In this document: positions 26,191-36,326 of the stretch, in pieces
Layout: every line of letters starts with the position of its first letter
Position numbering within the stretch: position 1 is the stretch's first letter
Source of the DNA: Microbulbifer sp. THAF38
GTDB lineage: Bacteria > Pseudomonadota > Gammaproteobacteria > Pseudomonadales > Cellvibrionaceae
Reading direction: 5' to 3'
DNA length: 64,000 bases
Assembly: GCF_009363535.1 (NCBI RefSeq)
Contig: NZ_CP045369.1
Span: forward strand, 2,429,001-2,493,000
Program-made: the position numbers and the translations under genes
The notes under the pieces: model-generated
Database searches by the model: none
What the model was told of the DNA's origin: nothing
What the model saw: the letters and a program-made list of their open reading frames with translations, nothing else

Positions 26191-28788
26191 TTAAGCCGTC
26201 GCCTCTGCTTCGAGGAAGTCTTTCGCAAAGCGCTGCAAAACACCCCCAGCCTCATAAATGGAAACCTCTTCTGCAGTATCCAAGCGGCAGGTTACCGGAG
26301 CTTCAACTGTCTCACCGTTGGCGCGGTGGATCAGTAGAGTCAGCGTGGCATGGGGAGTGCGCTCACCGATCACATCGAAGGTTTCAGTACCGCCGATGCC
26401 CAGGGTTTCGCGGGTGGTTCCCGGCTTAAACTCTAGCGGCAACACGCCCATACCGATCAGGTTAGTACGGTGAATACGCTCGAAGCCTTCGGCCACAATC
26501 GCTTCTACGCCGGCCAGGCGCACACCTTTCGCGGCCCAGTCACGGGAAGAGCCCTGCCCATAGTCGGCACCAGCAATGATAATCAGCGGCTGCTTGCGAT
26601 CCATATAAGTCTCGATCGCCTCCCACATCCGGGTAACCTGCCCTTCCGGCTCGACACGAGCCAGGGAGCCCTGGCGAATCTCGCCCTTATCATCGCGCAC
26701 CATTTCGTTGAGTAGCTTCGGATTGGCGAAAGTTGCACGCTGGGCAGTGAGGTGGTCGCCACGGTGGGTCGCGTAGGAGTTAAAGTCCTCCTCCGGCAAG
26801 CCCATCTTCGCCAGGTATTCACCGGCAGCACTGCTGGCCAGAATGGCATTGGAGGGAGACAAGTGGTCGGTAGTGATATTGTCACCCAGCACCGCCAGCG
26901 GGCGCATGCCCTTCAAACTGCGCTCGCCTGCCAGGGCACCTTCCCAATAAGGTGGCCGGCGGATATAGGTGCTCATCGGGCGCCAGTCGTAGAGTGCGTG
27001 GCCCTGCTCTTCTGCGGCATCCCGCTCTTCGAACATGGGAATATACACATCGCGAAACTGCTGTGGCTTCACGCTCTGACGTACGATCGCATCGATCTCT
27101 TCATCACTGGGCCAGATATCTTTCAGGGTAATCGGGTTGCCATCGGCATCGTATCCCAGCGCATCTTTTTCGATATCGAAACGGATGGTGCCGGCAATGG
27201 CGTAGGCAACGACCAGCGGCGGTGACGCCAGGAAAGCCTGCTTGGCATAGGGGTGGATACGACCGTCGAAGTTGCGGTTTCCAGACAGGACCGCAGTAGC
27301 ATACAGATCGCGGTCGATCACTTCCTGCTGGATTTTCGGGTCCAGGGCACCGCTCATACCGTTACAGGTGGTGCAGGCGAAAGCCACTACGCCAAAGCCC
27401 ATCTGCTCCAGATCAGGTAGCAGGTCGGCCTCTTCCAGATACATTTTTACCGTTTTGGAGCCTGGAGCCAGGGATGACTTGACCCAGGGCTTACGGGTCA
27501 GGCCGAGCTTGTTCGCATTGCGGGCAATCAGGCCTGCGGCAATCATATTGCGCGGGTTGCTGGTATTGGTGCAGCTGGTAATCGCGGCAATAATCACAGC
27601 ACCATCGGGCATCTCACCGGCTTTCTCTTCCCAGGCTTTAGCGATTCCACGATTAGCCAGTTCTGAGGCCGGCAGCAGCGCGTGGGGGTTGGAGGGGCCA
27701 GCAAGGTTACGGCCCACTGTGTCCAGGTCGAACTTCAGCACGCGCTCGTATTCGGCATCCTTCAAGGTATCGGACCAGAGGCCAGTCTCCTTGGCAAACT
27801 TCTCTACCAAAGCTACCTGCTCATCATCACGGCCGGTGAGCTTGAGGTAATCGATGGTCTGCTCATCGATGGAGAACATGGCCGCAGTCGCGCCATATTC
27901 CGGCGTCATATTGGAAATAGTGGCGCGATCACCCAGGGTCAGGTTGGAGGCCCCTTCACCATAGAATTCCAGGTAGGCACCGACCACGCGCTCACGGCGC
28001 AGGAATTCAGTGAGAGCCAGTACCAAATCGGTACCAGTAATACCCGGCTGCAATTTTCCGGTAAGTTCCACCCCAACGATATTCGGCAGACGCATATAAG
28101 AGGCGCGGCCGAGCATCACGCTCTCAGCTTCCAGGCCGCCAACGCCCACAGAAATCACACCCAAGGCATCGACCATCGGCGTGTGACTGTCGGTACCAAC
28201 ACAGGTATCCGGGAAGGCCACGCCTTCGCGCACCTGCACCACCGGAGACATTTTCTCCAAGTTGATCTGGTGCATGATGCCGTTGCCGGGAGGAATCACA
28301 TCCACATTTTCAAACGCGGTTTTGGTCCAGTTGATAAAGTGGAAGCGGTCTTCGTTACGACGCTCCTCTACCGCACGGTTTTTTTCAAAAGCATCCTTCT
28401 CAAAACCGGGGTGCTCGACCGCGAGGGAGTGATCCACAATCAACTGGGTGGGAACAACTGGATTTACCTTGGCGGGATCACCGCCTTTTTCGGCAATGGC
28501 ATCGCGCAGACCGGCCAGGTCTACCAATGCGGTTTGGCCGAGAATATCGTGGCACACCACTCGCGCCGGGAACCAGGGAAAATCCAACTGGCGTTTGCGC
28601 TCAATAATCTGCTTCAGGGAGTCGGTCAGTTTTTCCGGCTCACAGCGACGTACCAGGTTTTCCGCCAGAATACGTGAGGTATACGGCAGTTTGGCATAGG
28701 CTCCGGGCTGGATCGCGTCAACGGCGGCGCGGGTATCGAAATAATCGAGGTCGGTACCGGGCAGTGATTTGCGGTAATCAGTATTCAT
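26191..28788 (-). CDS. acnD: Fe/S-dependent 2-methylisocitrate dehydratase AcnD
   Basis: An 865-residue aconitase-superfamily enzyme. The cluster-binding cysteines are visible in TSCTNTSNPRNM and in FACTTCNGMSGALDPK, the substrate-facing VCHDILGQTALVD and GTDSHTPMVDALGV are near the N-terminus, and the swivel domain carries GADYGQGSSRDWAAKG. The length and the immediate prpF neighbour identify it as AcnD and not AcnA. It dehydrates 2-methylcitrate in the methylcitrate cycle and needs PrpF. About 130 bp separate it from prpC. Confidence 0.93.
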   Translation of the reverse strand: MNTDYRKSLPGTDLDYFDTRAAVDAIQPGAYAKLPYTSRILAENLVRRCEPEKLTDSLKQIIERKRQLDFPWFPARVVCHDILGQTALVDLAGLRDAIAEKGGDPAKVNPVVPTQLIVDHSLAVEHPGFEKDAFEKNRAVEERRNEDRFHFINWTKTAFENVDVIPPGNGIMHQINLEKMSPVVQVREGVAFPDTCVGTDSHTPMVDALGVISVGVGGLEAESVMLGRASYMRLPNIVGVELTGKLQPGITGTDLVLALTEFLRRERVVGAYLEFYGEGASNLTLGDRATISNMTPEYGATAAMFSIDEQTIDYLKLTGRDDEQVALVEKFAKETGLWSDTLKDAEYERVLKFDLDTVGRNLAGPSNPHALLPASELANRGIAKAWEEKAGEMPDGAVIIAAITSCTNTSNPRNMIAAGLIARNANKLGLTRKPWVKSSLAPGSKTVKMYLEEADLLPDLEQMGFGVVAFACTTCNGMSGALDPKIQQEVIDRDLYATAVLSGNRNFDGRIHPYAKQAFLASPPLVVAYAIAGTIRFDIEKDALGYDADGNPITLKDIWPSDEEIDAIVRQSVKPQQFRDVYIPMFEERDAAEEQGHALYDWRPMSTYIRRPPYWEGALAGERSLKGMRPLAVLGDNITTDHLSPSNAILASSAAGEYLAKMGLPEEDFNSYATHRGDHLTAQRATFANPKLLNEMVRDDKGEIRQGSLARVEPEGQVTRMWEAIETYMDRKQPLIIIAGADYGQGSSRDWAAKGVRLAGVEAIVAEGFERIHRTNLIGMGVLPLEFKPGTTRETLGIGGTETFDVIGERTPHATLTLLIHRANGETVEAPVTCRLDTAEEVSIYEAGGVLQRFAKDFLEAEATA

Positions 28789-28917
28789 AGCTAGGTAAAT
28801 CAGTTCAGTCGAATCTTTTTAAAATCGTGTCTCTTCAGAAAGTGGCTCCAGGTCGCCAACCAATGGCAACCTGAAGCCGGCACACCGGGTGTGCATCATT
28901 TCAGTAAGAAATGAAAA

Positions 28918-30045
28918 TTAACCGCGCTCGGCGATAGGCGGTACTTCGCGCGGCTCAACACCTACATATTCAGCGCTAGGGCGAATAATGCGGTTGTCTG
29001 CGCGCTGCTCAAATACGTGGGCAGCCCAGCCGGTAACACGAGACATTACAAAAATCGGCGTGAACAGCTTGGTGGGAATTCCCATAAAGTGATAAGCGGA
29101 TGCGTGGAAGAAGTCGGCATTACAGAACAATTTTTTCTCACGCCACATGACTTCTTCACAGCGAACAGATACCGGGTACAGCACTGTATCACCAACATCT
29201 TCAGACAGTTTCTCAGACCAGGCCTTGATGATCTCGTTGCGCGGATCGGACTCTCGATAAATGGCGTGGCCAAAGCCCATAATTTTCTCTTTACGCTCCA
29301 GCATGCCCAGCAGTTCTTTCTCTGCTTCATCCGGGTTGGCAAAACGCTCGATCATTTCCATTGCCGCCTCGTTGGCGCCGCCATGCAGCGGGCCACGCAG
29401 AGTGCCGATGGCACCGGTAATGCAGCTAAACAGATCAGACAGAGTAGAGGCACAAACACGGGCAGTGAAAGTGGACGCGTTAAACTCGTGCTCTGCGTAG
29501 AGGATCAGGGAAACGTTCATCACCTGCTCATGCAGTGCGTTGGGCTTCTCGCCACGTAGCATATGTAGGAAGTGGCCGCCGATGCTGTCGTCATCGGTAT
29601 CTGTTTCGATCCGCACGTTGTCGTGGGTGAAGCGATACCAGTAGCAGATGATAGAGGGGAAAGCGGCCAGTAGGCGGTTGGCTTTTTCCAGTTGCTGGGC
29701 AAAGGACTCTTCCCCTTCCAGGTTACCCAACATGGAGCATCCGGTACGCATCACATCCATCGGGTGGGCATCGGCGGGAATGCGCTCTAGCACTTCTTTT
29801 AGCGCTTGCGGCAGGCCGCGCATGCCCTTTAACAGGGCCTTATATTCCGCCAGTTGGTCGCTGGTAGGCAGCTCTCCATAAAAGATCAGGTAGGCAACTT
29901 CTTCAAACTCGCAGTGTTGCGCCAGATCTTTAATATCGTAACCGCGGTAAGTGAGGCCTGAGCCGGATTTACCTACCGTGGATAACGCCGTTTTACCCGC
30001 TACCTGGCCGCGCAGTCCGGCACCACTCAATGCTTTATCTGACAT
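28918..30045 (-). CDS. prpC: 2-methylcitrate synthase
   Basis: A 375-residue citrate-synthase-fold enzyme. The start at 30045 (MSDKALSGAGLRGQ) has GAGAGAAGGAAG upstream and gives the usual PrpC N-terminus; the longer frame to 30126 has no support. Recognisable strings are STVGKSGSGLTYRGYDI, the catalytic-site LHGGANEAAM and GFGHAIYRESDPR. It condenses propionyl-CoA with oxaloacetate. It lies 98 bp behind prpB in the same orientation. Confidence 0.94.
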   Translation of the reverse strand: MSDKALSGAGLRGQVAGKTALSTVGKSGSGLTYRGYDIKDLAQHCEFEEVAYLIFYGELPTSDQLAEYKALLKGMRGLPQALKEVLERIPADAHPMDVMRTGCSMLGNLEGEESFAQQLEKANRLLAAFPSIICYWYRFTHDNVRIETDTDDDSIGGHFLHMLRGEKPNALHEQVMNVSLILYAEHEFNASTFTARVCASTLSDLFSCITGAIGTLRGPLHGGANEAAMEMIERFANPDEAEKELLGMLERKEKIMGFGHAIYRESDPRNEIIKAWSEKLSEDVGDTVLYPVSVRCEEVMWREKKLFCNADFFHASAYHFMGIPTKLFTPIFVMSRVTGWAAHVFEQRADNRIIRPSAEYVGVEPREVPPIAERG

Positions 30046-30143
30046 CTTCCTTCTCTCCCCTAAATTGACACAGTCTCTGTGTTTATCCGAAAACCGCCGT
30101 ATGAGCTGCCAAATCCGGCGGCTCATACATTTTGTAAAGTGAT

Positions 30144-31022
30144 TTACTTCTTAAACAACTCATCGAGCTTCTGCTCGAACACGTGATAATTGAGGTAGTC
30201 GTATAGCTCCTCACGGGTCTGCATGGTGTCCACTACTGCTTTTTGGTCACCATTTTGCAGAATACTGGAGTACACATTCTCCGCCGCACGGTTCATGGCG
30301 CGGAACGCCGACAGCGGATACAGTACGATATCTGCGCCCGCTTCACCCAACTCTTTAGCGTTATAGAGTTCGGTTTTACCAAATTCAGTGATATTCGCCA
30401 AAATGGGCACATTCAGCGCGTCTTTAAATGCGCGATAATGCTCCAACTCAGTGACCGCCTCGGCAAAGATGCCATCGGCACCGGCTTCGATACAGGCCTG
30501 AGCACGTTCAACAGCGGCATCTAAACCTTCTTGAGCGAAGGCATCGGTGCGGGCCATGATAAAGAAGTCATCATCGGTACGCGCATCCACGGCCGCCTTG
30601 ATGCGATCCACCATCTCCTGCTTGGAGACAATCTCTTTATTCGGGCGGTGACCGCAGCGCTTCTGCGCCACTTGGTCTTCGATATGTACCGCTGCAGCAC
30701 CGGCACGAATCATTTCTTTGATAGTACGGGCGATATTGAAAGCGCCGCCCCAGCCGGTATCAATATCCACCAGCAACGGCAGCTCACTGGCCGCAGTAAT
30801 ACGGCGTACGTCCTCGAGCACATTGTCGAGGCTGGTCATACCCAGATCCGGCAGGCCGTAAGAGGCATTGGCAACGCCGGCACCGGAAAGGTAAATCGCC
30901 TTGTGACCAATACGCTCGGCCATAATGGCGGAATAGGCATTGATGGTGCCAACCACTTGAAGCGGTTGGTTCTCGGCAAGGGCGCTGCGGAAACGCGCGC
31001 CGGCGGAAGGCTTTTGGCTCAT
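30144..31022 (-). CDS. prpB: 2-methylisocitrate lyase
   Basis: A 292-residue isocitrate-lyase-superfamily protein. It shows the family's [12 protein letters not shown] with the catalytic Cys, the upstream [17 protein letters not shown] metal-binding stretch, and [10 protein letters not shown]. It splits 2-methylisocitrate into pyruvate and succinate, the last step of the cycle. It starts three bases after the gntR stop with a GAGG ribosome site inside the gntR end, so the regulator and prpB are cotranscribed. Confidence 0.95.
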   Translation of the reverse strand: MSQKPSAGARFRSALAENQPLQVVGTINAYSAIMAERIGHKAIYLSGAGVANASYGLPDLGMTSLDNVLEDVRRITAASELPLLVDIDTGWGGAFNIARTIKEMIRAGAAAVHIEDQVAQKRCGHRPNKEIVSKQEMVDRIKAAVDARTDDDFFIMARTDAFAQEGLDAAVERAQACIEAGADGIFAEAVTELEHYRAFKDALNVPILANITEFGKTELYNAKELGEAGADIVLYPLSAFRAMNRAAENVYSSILQNGDQKAVVDTMQTREELYDYLNYHVFEQKLDELFKK

Positions 31023-31025
31023 GCT

Positions 31026-31706
31026 CTACCTCAGTTTATTTTCAATGTTCTGCCTGGAAGCACGGATATGTCGGCGCATCAACAGCTCCGCCAATTCACC
31101 ATCCCCCGCTTCTATGGCTTCGATAATGTGGCTGTGTTCGCGAAAAGCGCGCTGAGCCCTGGGGCTGGCCATGCCCAATTGATAGCGATACATACGAACA
31201 CGGTAATAAAGACGGTTGCACAGGGTGTCGATCAACAGATCGTTCTTGGAGGCCTGCACAATACGAAAATGGAAGTCGAAATCCCCCTCTGGCTGGAAGT
31301 ACGCCTTACCGGCTTGCAGCTCTTCCTGCTGCTCATGACGGGACAACATCTGGCGCAGTTCCAACAGGTCTTCCTCGCTGCGCTGCTCGGCGGCAAGACG
31401 GCAGGCCATCCCCTCAAGTGCTTCTCGCACTTCGTAGAGATCTAACAGACCGCGTTCACTCAGCTCTACCACGCGAGCACCCACATTGACCCGGCGCTCC
31501 AGCAAACCCAGTGACTCCAAACGCATCAGGGCTTCACGCAAACTGCCGCGACTGGCATTGAAGCGGCGGGCCAATTCCGGCTCGCTGATTTTGCTGCCCG
31601 CGGGAATACGCCCCTCCACAATTTCGCCGCGCAGGGTTAAAAACAGGCGCTCAGCAAGGCTTTGATGAGGCTCCCGCAGGGGGCTATTTACTCCAGTCGA
31701 ACCCAT
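31026..31706 (-). CDS. GntR-family (FCD) regulator of the prp operon
   Basis: A 226-residue FadR-subfamily regulator. The winged helix contains ISEPELARRFNASRGSLREALMRLESLG and the wing LERRVNVGARVV; the remainder is an all-helical FCD ligand domain. It is the first gene of the prp operon, as in many pseudomonads and relatives, and should respond to a methylcitrate-cycle intermediate. Three ATTGTnnACAAT sites lie within 100 bp upstream, which indicates autoregulation and control of the whole operon. Confidence 0.93.
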   Translation of the reverse strand: MGSTGVNSPLREPHQSLAERLFLTLRGEIVEGRIPAGSKISEPELARRFNASRGSLREALMRLESLGLLERRVNVGARVVELSERGLLDLYEVREALEGMACRLAAEQRSEEDLLELRQMLSRHEQQEELQAGKAYFQPEGDFDFHFRIVQASKNDLLIDTLCNRLYYRVRMYRYQLGMASPRAQRAFREHSHIIEAIEAGDGELAELLMRRHIRASRQNIENKLR

Positions 31707-31717
31707 AAGGTTTCAAT

Positions 31718-31729
31718 ATTGTCGACAAT
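31718..31729. promoter_or_regulatory. GntR operator-like palindrome 1
   Basis: ATTGTCGACAAT is a perfect 12-bp palindrome 11 bases upstream of the gntR start codon. Two more copies of ATTGTnnACAAT lie at 31782-31803. FadR-type regulators bind short palindromes of this kind. Confidence 0.72.
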
Positions 31730-31781
31730 TTTTTGGGATGGCAGACCTTAAATCACTCAGACCTGAACGTCAACTCGAATC

Positions 31782-31803
31782 ATTGTGAACAATTGTTGAC
31801 AAT
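31782..31803. promoter_or_regulatory. GntR operator-like palindromes 2 and 3 (overlapping)
   Basis: ATTGTGAACAAT (31782-31793) and ATTGTTGACAAT (31792-31803) share two bases and both fit ATTGTnnACAAT. With the copy at 31718 this gives three sites in 86 bp, the upstream pair placed one helical turn apart (10 bp). Confidence 0.68.
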
Positions 31804-32012
31804 TTATGGCGCAAAATGACTTCTATCACAGTAGTAGTCTTGCCTCCCTTAAGTGGGCATAATAGCGCCCGCGCCAGATACGGCATGCCCTACCACCCTG
31901 GGCGCTCTATGCTTATTTGGGGTAGGGAAAAAATCCCGACGAATGAATTTTCCAAACCCCGGTACAGCGCTCATTAACAAAGGCTGCCAGCACCCAGGTT
32001 TCAGACAGAGTT

Positions 32013-32540
32013 ATGCCGAAGAGTATTATCAGGCGATGGCTGCCAAGCCCCGAAGAAATCCGAGCCAAGAATGGGCTCAAGTTTCTGGGGACTCTTCTTC
32101 ACGATCCCAATCTATTTCACCTGAACCGTCACTCGGTTTCAGTCGCTTTTGCCGTTGGCGTTTTCACCAGCTTCCTGCCGCTACCCGGGCAAATGGTTAT
32201 TGCCGCACTGCTGGCCCTATGGCTGCGCTGTAATCTGCCGCTGTCCATCATCCTGGTATGGATTAGCAATCCGATCACCATGCCCGCGATTTTCTACAGC
32301 ACCTACAAGCTGGGCGCCTGGATTCTGGGTACCCCCCCGGTGGACTTTGATATCGAGCTCTCTTGGGAGTGGCTTACGGACGAGGTGGGTAAAATCTGGA
32401 TGCCGCTGTTTTTTGGCTCGGTATTGGCGGGGGTTTTCTTTGCCACTGTCGCCTATTTTTCCATGCGCGCCCTATGGCGCTGGCACGTGGTAAAACGCTG
32501 GAAACTGCGTATAGAGCGCCGCTCTGCGGTCAGCAGCTGA
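32013..32540 (+). CDS. DUF2062-family membrane protein
   Basis: A 175-residue protein with the full DUF2062 layout: N-terminal cytoplasmic part (FLGTLLHDPNLFHLNRHSV), then membrane hairpins around VAFAVGVFTSFLPLPGQMVIAA, the conserved ISNPITMPAIFY, and a last helix near FFGSVLAGVFFATVAYF, ending in a basic tail. The family is inner-membrane and of unknown function, often near lolCDE and comEC in gammaproteobacteria, as it is here. Its 3' end overlaps the small convergent membrane-protein gene by 11 bases. Confidence 0.88.
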   Translation: MPKSIIRRWLPSPEEIRAKNGLKFLGTLLHDPNLFHLNRHSVSVAFAVGVFTSFLPLPGQMVIAALLALWLRCNLPLSIILVWISNPITMPAIFYSTYKLGAWILGTPPVDFDIELSWEWLTDEVGKIWMPLFFGSVLAGVFFATVAYFSMRALWRWHVVKRWKLRIERRSAVSS

Positions 32541-32817
32541 CCTTACTGTTGCAATACCTGCCAACACAAAACAAAGCCGCGGCTCCCGCGGCAATCGACA
32601 GCAGTGCCGGTAGGGCTTGATTAGTAAGGCTTCCCAGCCCTAGAGCTGTAAATGTACCGACCAGAAAGGAAATGGAAGCTGCCTTGACCCTATCTCCCGA
32701 GGCGGTTAAGGCTACCATCCAGACCACTACCAGGGCTGAGTTCATAGCGCCAAGGCAAACCAACCACAACGGAAAAATCTGCCAACCCTCGGCATAGCAA
32801 ATCGTTCCCTCGCGCAT
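32530..32817 (-). CDS. small membrane protein, unrecognised
   Basis: A 95-residue frame with three hydrophobic segments (FPLWLVCLGAMNSALVVVWMVAL, ISFLVGTFTALGLG, and LLSIAAGAAALFCVG). The alternation of helices and charged turns looks like real protein sequence and not an antisense shadow, and the gene lies mostly outside its neighbour. The ribosome site is weak (GGATGG). I cannot name a family. It converges on DUF2062 and shares orientation with the lol operon downstream-to-upstream. Confidence 0.5.
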   Translation of the reverse strand: MREGTICYAEGWQIFPLWLVCLGAMNSALVVVWMVALTASGDRVKAASISFLVGTFTALGLGSLTNQALPALLSIAAGAAALFCVGRYCNSKVSC

Positions 32818-32891
32818 GCCATCCGGGAAAAAGGTCTTTACCCGCCAGTTTTCAAATTCCAGACTTGCTATAAGAACAAGAATCTATGAGA

Positions 32892-32916
32892 TGACTGCCG
32901 CTGGCAGCGGCAGTCA
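32892..32916 (-). terminator. strong palindromic hairpin after lolE
   Basis: A near-perfect 25-bp palindrome: TGACTGCCG at 32892-32900 pairs with CGGCAGTCA at 32908-32916, and the intervening CTGGCAG can extend the stem. It lies about 40 bases past the lolE stop. There is no T-run, so termination would need Rho or another factor. Confidence 0.5.
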
Positions 32917-32956
32917 CTTACGCAATATCTGTTGAGCCCTGACCAGCGCCAGCTGT

Positions 32957-34216
32957 TTATTCGTTGCGCAATGCCGCAGCGGGCTGCACGCGACTTGCCT
33001 GGAGAGCGGGATAGAGCGTGGCCAGCAGGCTAAGCAGGAAACCCGCGCCAACCACCAGAGCCACATCGGCCCAGGAAAGCTCCGATGGCAGATAATCTAC
33101 CGGATAGACATCAGACTTTAGAAACTGGATGCCGAACGTGGATTCAAGACCCGCCACCAGGTCAGTTACCGTCAGCGACGCCAAAATTCCCAGTGCACCA
33201 CCAACGAGAGCACCAACCAATCCTACTAGCGCTCCCTGACTAACGAAGGTGAGAAGAATCTGCCGGGTGCTTGCGCCCATAGTACGCAGAATGGCGATAT
33301 CCGTATGCTTGTCGATCACCACCATCACCAGGGTCGAGACCACGTTGAATGCGGCAATGGCGATGATCAACAACACCAATAGTCCCACCAGATTGCGGGA
33401 CATCTGAATCGCCTGGTAGAGATTACCGTGAGTGCGACTCCAATCCGTGCCGTAATAGCCATCGCGGGGCAGATCTTTCAGCAGTCTCCGCATGATCCAA
33501 TTGGCCTCGAGCATCTCGGTCACACGCAGCTGTATACCAGCGCCACCTTTTTTACCGGCCAGCCCCTGGGCCTGCTCCCAGGAAACCAGCGCTAAGGACT
33601 GATCCAGAACCGTTCCCGAGTGAAAGACTTCCGCCACCTTGAAGCCGGCCACATGGGCGGCACGACGGCCACCAGAGGCTGCATCGTTGTTCGGTACGAT
33701 CAAAGACAGGTAATCGCCCTGCTCCACTCCCAGTTTTTCCGCAATACCGCGCCCCAGAATCACTCCCGGCGCGGAATCATCGAGTATCGCTGGAAAGGCA
33801 TTCGGGCTGAGGAAATCACTGATGTTCGACACATTAACGATGGTGTCCGGGTTGACTCCCTGCACTAACAGCGGTGTTACCTCGCTGCCGCGACGGGCAA
33901 GCGCATTCACCTGCCAAACTTCCGCTGCAGACTCCACCTGGGCATCCGCCGCCAGCTGATCGCGCAAAGCGGGCCAATCCACCTCCGCAGTGGCGTTATA
34001 GAGAGTGGCATGAGGCATGATGCCGAGAATGCGCTCACGCAGCTCGCGATCGAAGCCATTCATGACTGACATCACCACGATCATCAGGGCAACGCCAAGC
34101 ACCAGGCCAATCATCGACAGACCAGAGATAAAAGAGACCAGGCCGGCGGAGTCATCGCTGCGGCGCTGGGCTCCCGCGTAACGCAGGCCGATAAAGGCGG
34201 GGAGTGGCTTAAACAT
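32957..34216 (-). CDS. lolE: lipoprotein-releasing ABC transporter permease LolE
   Basis: A 419-residue permease with one N-terminal helix, a periplasmic MacB-like domain and three C-terminal FtsX helices. The beginning [22 protein letters not shown] and the [19 protein letters not shown] helix are LolC/E hallmarks. The start at 34216 overlaps the lolD end by 8 bases (ATGTTTAA contains both signals); the longer frame to 34309 is spurious. I call it LolE from its position as third gene after lolC-lolD. LolCDE extracts outer-membrane lipoproteins from the inner membrane and passes them to LolA. Confidence 0.9.
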   Translation of the reverse strand: MFKPLPAFIGLRYAGAQRRSDDSAGLVSFISGLSMIGLVLGVALMIVVMSVMNGFDRELRERILGIMPHATLYNATAEVDWPALRDQLAADAQVESAAEVWQVNALARRGSEVTPLLVQGVNPDTIVNVSNISDFLSPNAFPAILDDSAPGVILGRGIAEKLGVEQGDYLSLIVPNNDAASGGRRAAHVAGFKVAEVFHSGTVLDQSLALVSWEQAQGLAGKKGGAGIQLRVTEMLEANWIMRRLLKDLPRDGYYGTDWSRTHGNLYQAIQMSRNLVGLLVLLIIAIAAFNVVSTLVMVVIDKHTDIAILRTMGASTRQILLTFVSQGALVGLVGALVGGALGILASLTVTDLVAGLESTFGIQFLKSDVYPVDYLPSELSWADVALVVGAGFLLSLLATLYPALQASRVQPAAALRNE

Positions 34217-34961
34217 GATCACCCTGGTGCCAGTCACTGAGAAGCTCACCATCCACCAAGTGCAGGCAGCGGTCCAAGGCCGCGGCAAGATCCGGGTCGT
34301 GGGTAACAATCACAAAACTGATGCCCATTTCGCGATTGAGCCGGTCCATCAACTTGTGAATCTCCCCTGCCGTCGCTCTATCCAGGTTTCCGGTGGGCTC
34401 ATCCATCAGCACACAGGCCGGGCGAGTCACCAGTGCCCGTGCAATCGCCACGCGCTGGCGCTCACCACCGGATAGCTGTGAGGGTTTATGGCCAATTCTT
34501 TCCCCGAGACCCACCGCTTCCAGCATGGATTTGGCCTCGGCTCGGGCATTTGCCACACTGTGCTTACCGATCAGCAATGGCATAGCCACATTTTCCAGAG
34601 CGGTAAATTCGTTGAGCAGATGGTGAAACTGGTAGACAAAACCGAGACTGCTATTGCGCAGCCAACCGCGCTCATTGGCATTGAGTGTCGCCAGGTTCTG
34701 GCCAGCCACCCAAACTTCTCCCGTACTCGGCGTATCCAGCCCGCCGAGTAAATTGAGCAGGGTAGACTTGCCAGAGCCAGAGGCCCCCACGATGGCGAGC
34801 TTCTCACCCCGCTCTACCTGAAGCTCCACTCCACGCAGAACCTCAAGGTCCCTGCCCCCCTGGCGATAACTCTTGCGCAACTGGCGACAGGCCAGGACGG
34901 CATCACCGGGAGCCTGCGCCGGCCTCGCTTGCTCGGCGTCTATTTCCACTCGACTATTCAT
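34209..34961 (-). CDS. lolD: lipoprotein-releasing ABC transporter ATPase LolD
   Basis: A 250-residue ABC ATPase with Walker [10 protein letters not shown], the LolD/MacB-family [15 protein letters not shown] signature, Walker [12 protein letters not shown] and the H-loop IVTHDPDLA. The [22 protein letters not shown] stretch is typical of LolD. Start at the ATG 34961; the preceding in-frame TTG is less likely. It powers LolCE and lies between the two permease genes. Confidence 0.94.
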   Translation of the reverse strand: MNSRVEIDAEQARPAQAPGDAVLACRQLRKSYRQGGRDLEVLRGVELQVERGEKLAIVGASGSGKSTLLNLLGGLDTPSTGEVWVAGQNLATLNANERGWLRNSSLGFVYQFHHLLNEFTALENVAMPLLIGKHSVANARAEAKSMLEAVGLGERIGHKPSQLSGGERQRVAIARALVTRPACVLMDEPTGNLDRATAGEIHKLMDRLNREMGISFVIVTHDPDLAAALDRCLHLVDGELLSDWHQGDHV

Positions 34962-35033
34962 CAATATTTGCCGCTTCCAAATTCTAAGAAATTACTTTGC
35001 AAACCAATCATATCTATTTGATTTACAGAGACT

Positions 35034-36275
35034 TTATTCATATCGCAAAGCTTCAGCCGGCTCAATTTGCGCCGCCCGCCACGCGGGGAACAGTGTCGCC
35101 AGTAAGCTCATACAGACAGCGGCGGATAACACCACTACCGCATCCCCCAAACGAAACTCCGACGGCAGGTAGCTCACGAAAAATACCCGTGGATCAAATA
35201 TCTTGGCACCCAGTAGATTCTCGACCCAGCTCACCATTTCGGTGAGATTGAGCGCAACCAGGACTCCCAGCAAGGCGCCACTGAAGGCACCGATCAACCC
35301 GATAGCACTGCCCTGTACAACGAACACCACCATAATCTGGCGGGATGTGAGCCCAAGTGTCCTGAGCACGGCGATATCGGAGCGCTTGTCCGCCACCATC
35401 AGCACCAGGGCTGAGACAATATTGAAGGCCGCCACTGCTACGATGATCATTAACATCAAAGTGACCACCGTCTTTTCCATCTTCACCGCTTGGAACAAGC
35501 TTCCCTGAGAATGACTCCAGTCCTCCCCACTGAACCCCTCACCGAGATTCGCGGCATAGGGCTCGACCCTGCCCAGGGCATTGTCCATATCGTCGAAACG
35601 CAGCTGCAGCCCCTGCACCTTGCCGGACATGCGCATCAGTCGGGCCGCATCCTCAACATGCATCAGCGCCACATTTTGGTCCACCTGAGCACCCACTGAG
35701 AAAACACCGGCGACGGTAAAGCGTTTGGTACGCGGGAAGATACCAGCGGGTGTTACCACGACTTCAGGCAGGGTCAGAATGACGGATTCACCGGGCATCA
35801 CATTGAGCTGCTGGGCGAGGATACGACCGAGCACGATACGGTAACTGCGCGGCTGCAGCTCATCCAGGCTGCCCATCACCATGTTCTCACCCACTTTGGA
35901 GACGTTGCGCAGTGCTTCGGGATCGACACCCTGGAACTCAACTCCGTGGCTATCGCCGTAGGCGCTCAACAGGGCAAACCCTTTCACAAAGGGGCTCACC
36001 GCCTCCACATGGGGCTGCTGCACAAGCTTTTCGGCCACGCTCTGCCACTCCTGCAGGCCGCCTTCACGCTCGACAAAGCCGTGGGGCACCACGCTCAATA
36101 TCCGTGTTTTTAGCTCACGATCGAAGCCATTCATGACTGAAGTCACGACGATCAAGGCAAAAACACCCAGCGCCATGCCAACCAGGGAGAAGCCGTTGAT
36201 AAAGGAAATAAACTGCTGCCTGCGGCGGGCAGCGACATATCTCAGGCCGATAAAAAGGGGGACAGGTTTTAACAT
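35034..36275 (-). CDS. lolC: lipoprotein-releasing ABC transporter permease LolC
   Basis: A 413-residue paralogue of LolE with the same architecture: KPVPLFIGLRYVAARRRQQF, helix FINGFSLVGMALGVFALIVV, then [16 protein letters not shown], and FtsX helices at the C-terminus ending AEALRYE. As the first gene of the lolC-lolD-lolE order it is named LolC; LolC is the subunit that recruits LolA in Escherichia coli. About 70 bp separate it from lolD. Confidence 0.9.
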   Translation of the reverse strand: MLKPVPLFIGLRYVAARRRQQFISFINGFSLVGMALGVFALIVVTSVMNGFDRELKTRILSVVPHGFVEREGGLQEWQSVAEKLVQQPHVEAVSPFVKGFALLSAYGDSHGVEFQGVDPEALRNVSKVGENMVMGSLDELQPRSYRIVLGRILAQQLNVMPGESVILTLPEVVVTPAGIFPRTKRFTVAGVFSVGAQVDQNVALMHVEDAARLMRMSGKVQGLQLRFDDMDNALGRVEPYAANLGEGFSGEDWSHSQGSLFQAVKMEKTVVTLMLMIIVAVAAFNIVSALVLMVADKRSDIAVLRTLGLTSRQIMVVFVVQGSAIGLIGAFSGALLGVLVALNLTEMVSWVENLLGAKIFDPRVFFVSYLPSEFRLGDAVVVLSAAVCMSLLATLFPAWRAAQIEPAEALRYE

Positions 36276-36326
36276 AGAGCCGATTTAAACGGAAAATAGT
36301 CAAGAAATCCAAGGATTTAAGCAACT

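Noticed and set aside
24994..28677. Long plus-strand frames opposite prpF and acnD (up to 369 codons)
   Set aside because: They are antisense shadows of GC-rich, well-identified genes, with low-complexity products and no ribosome sites.
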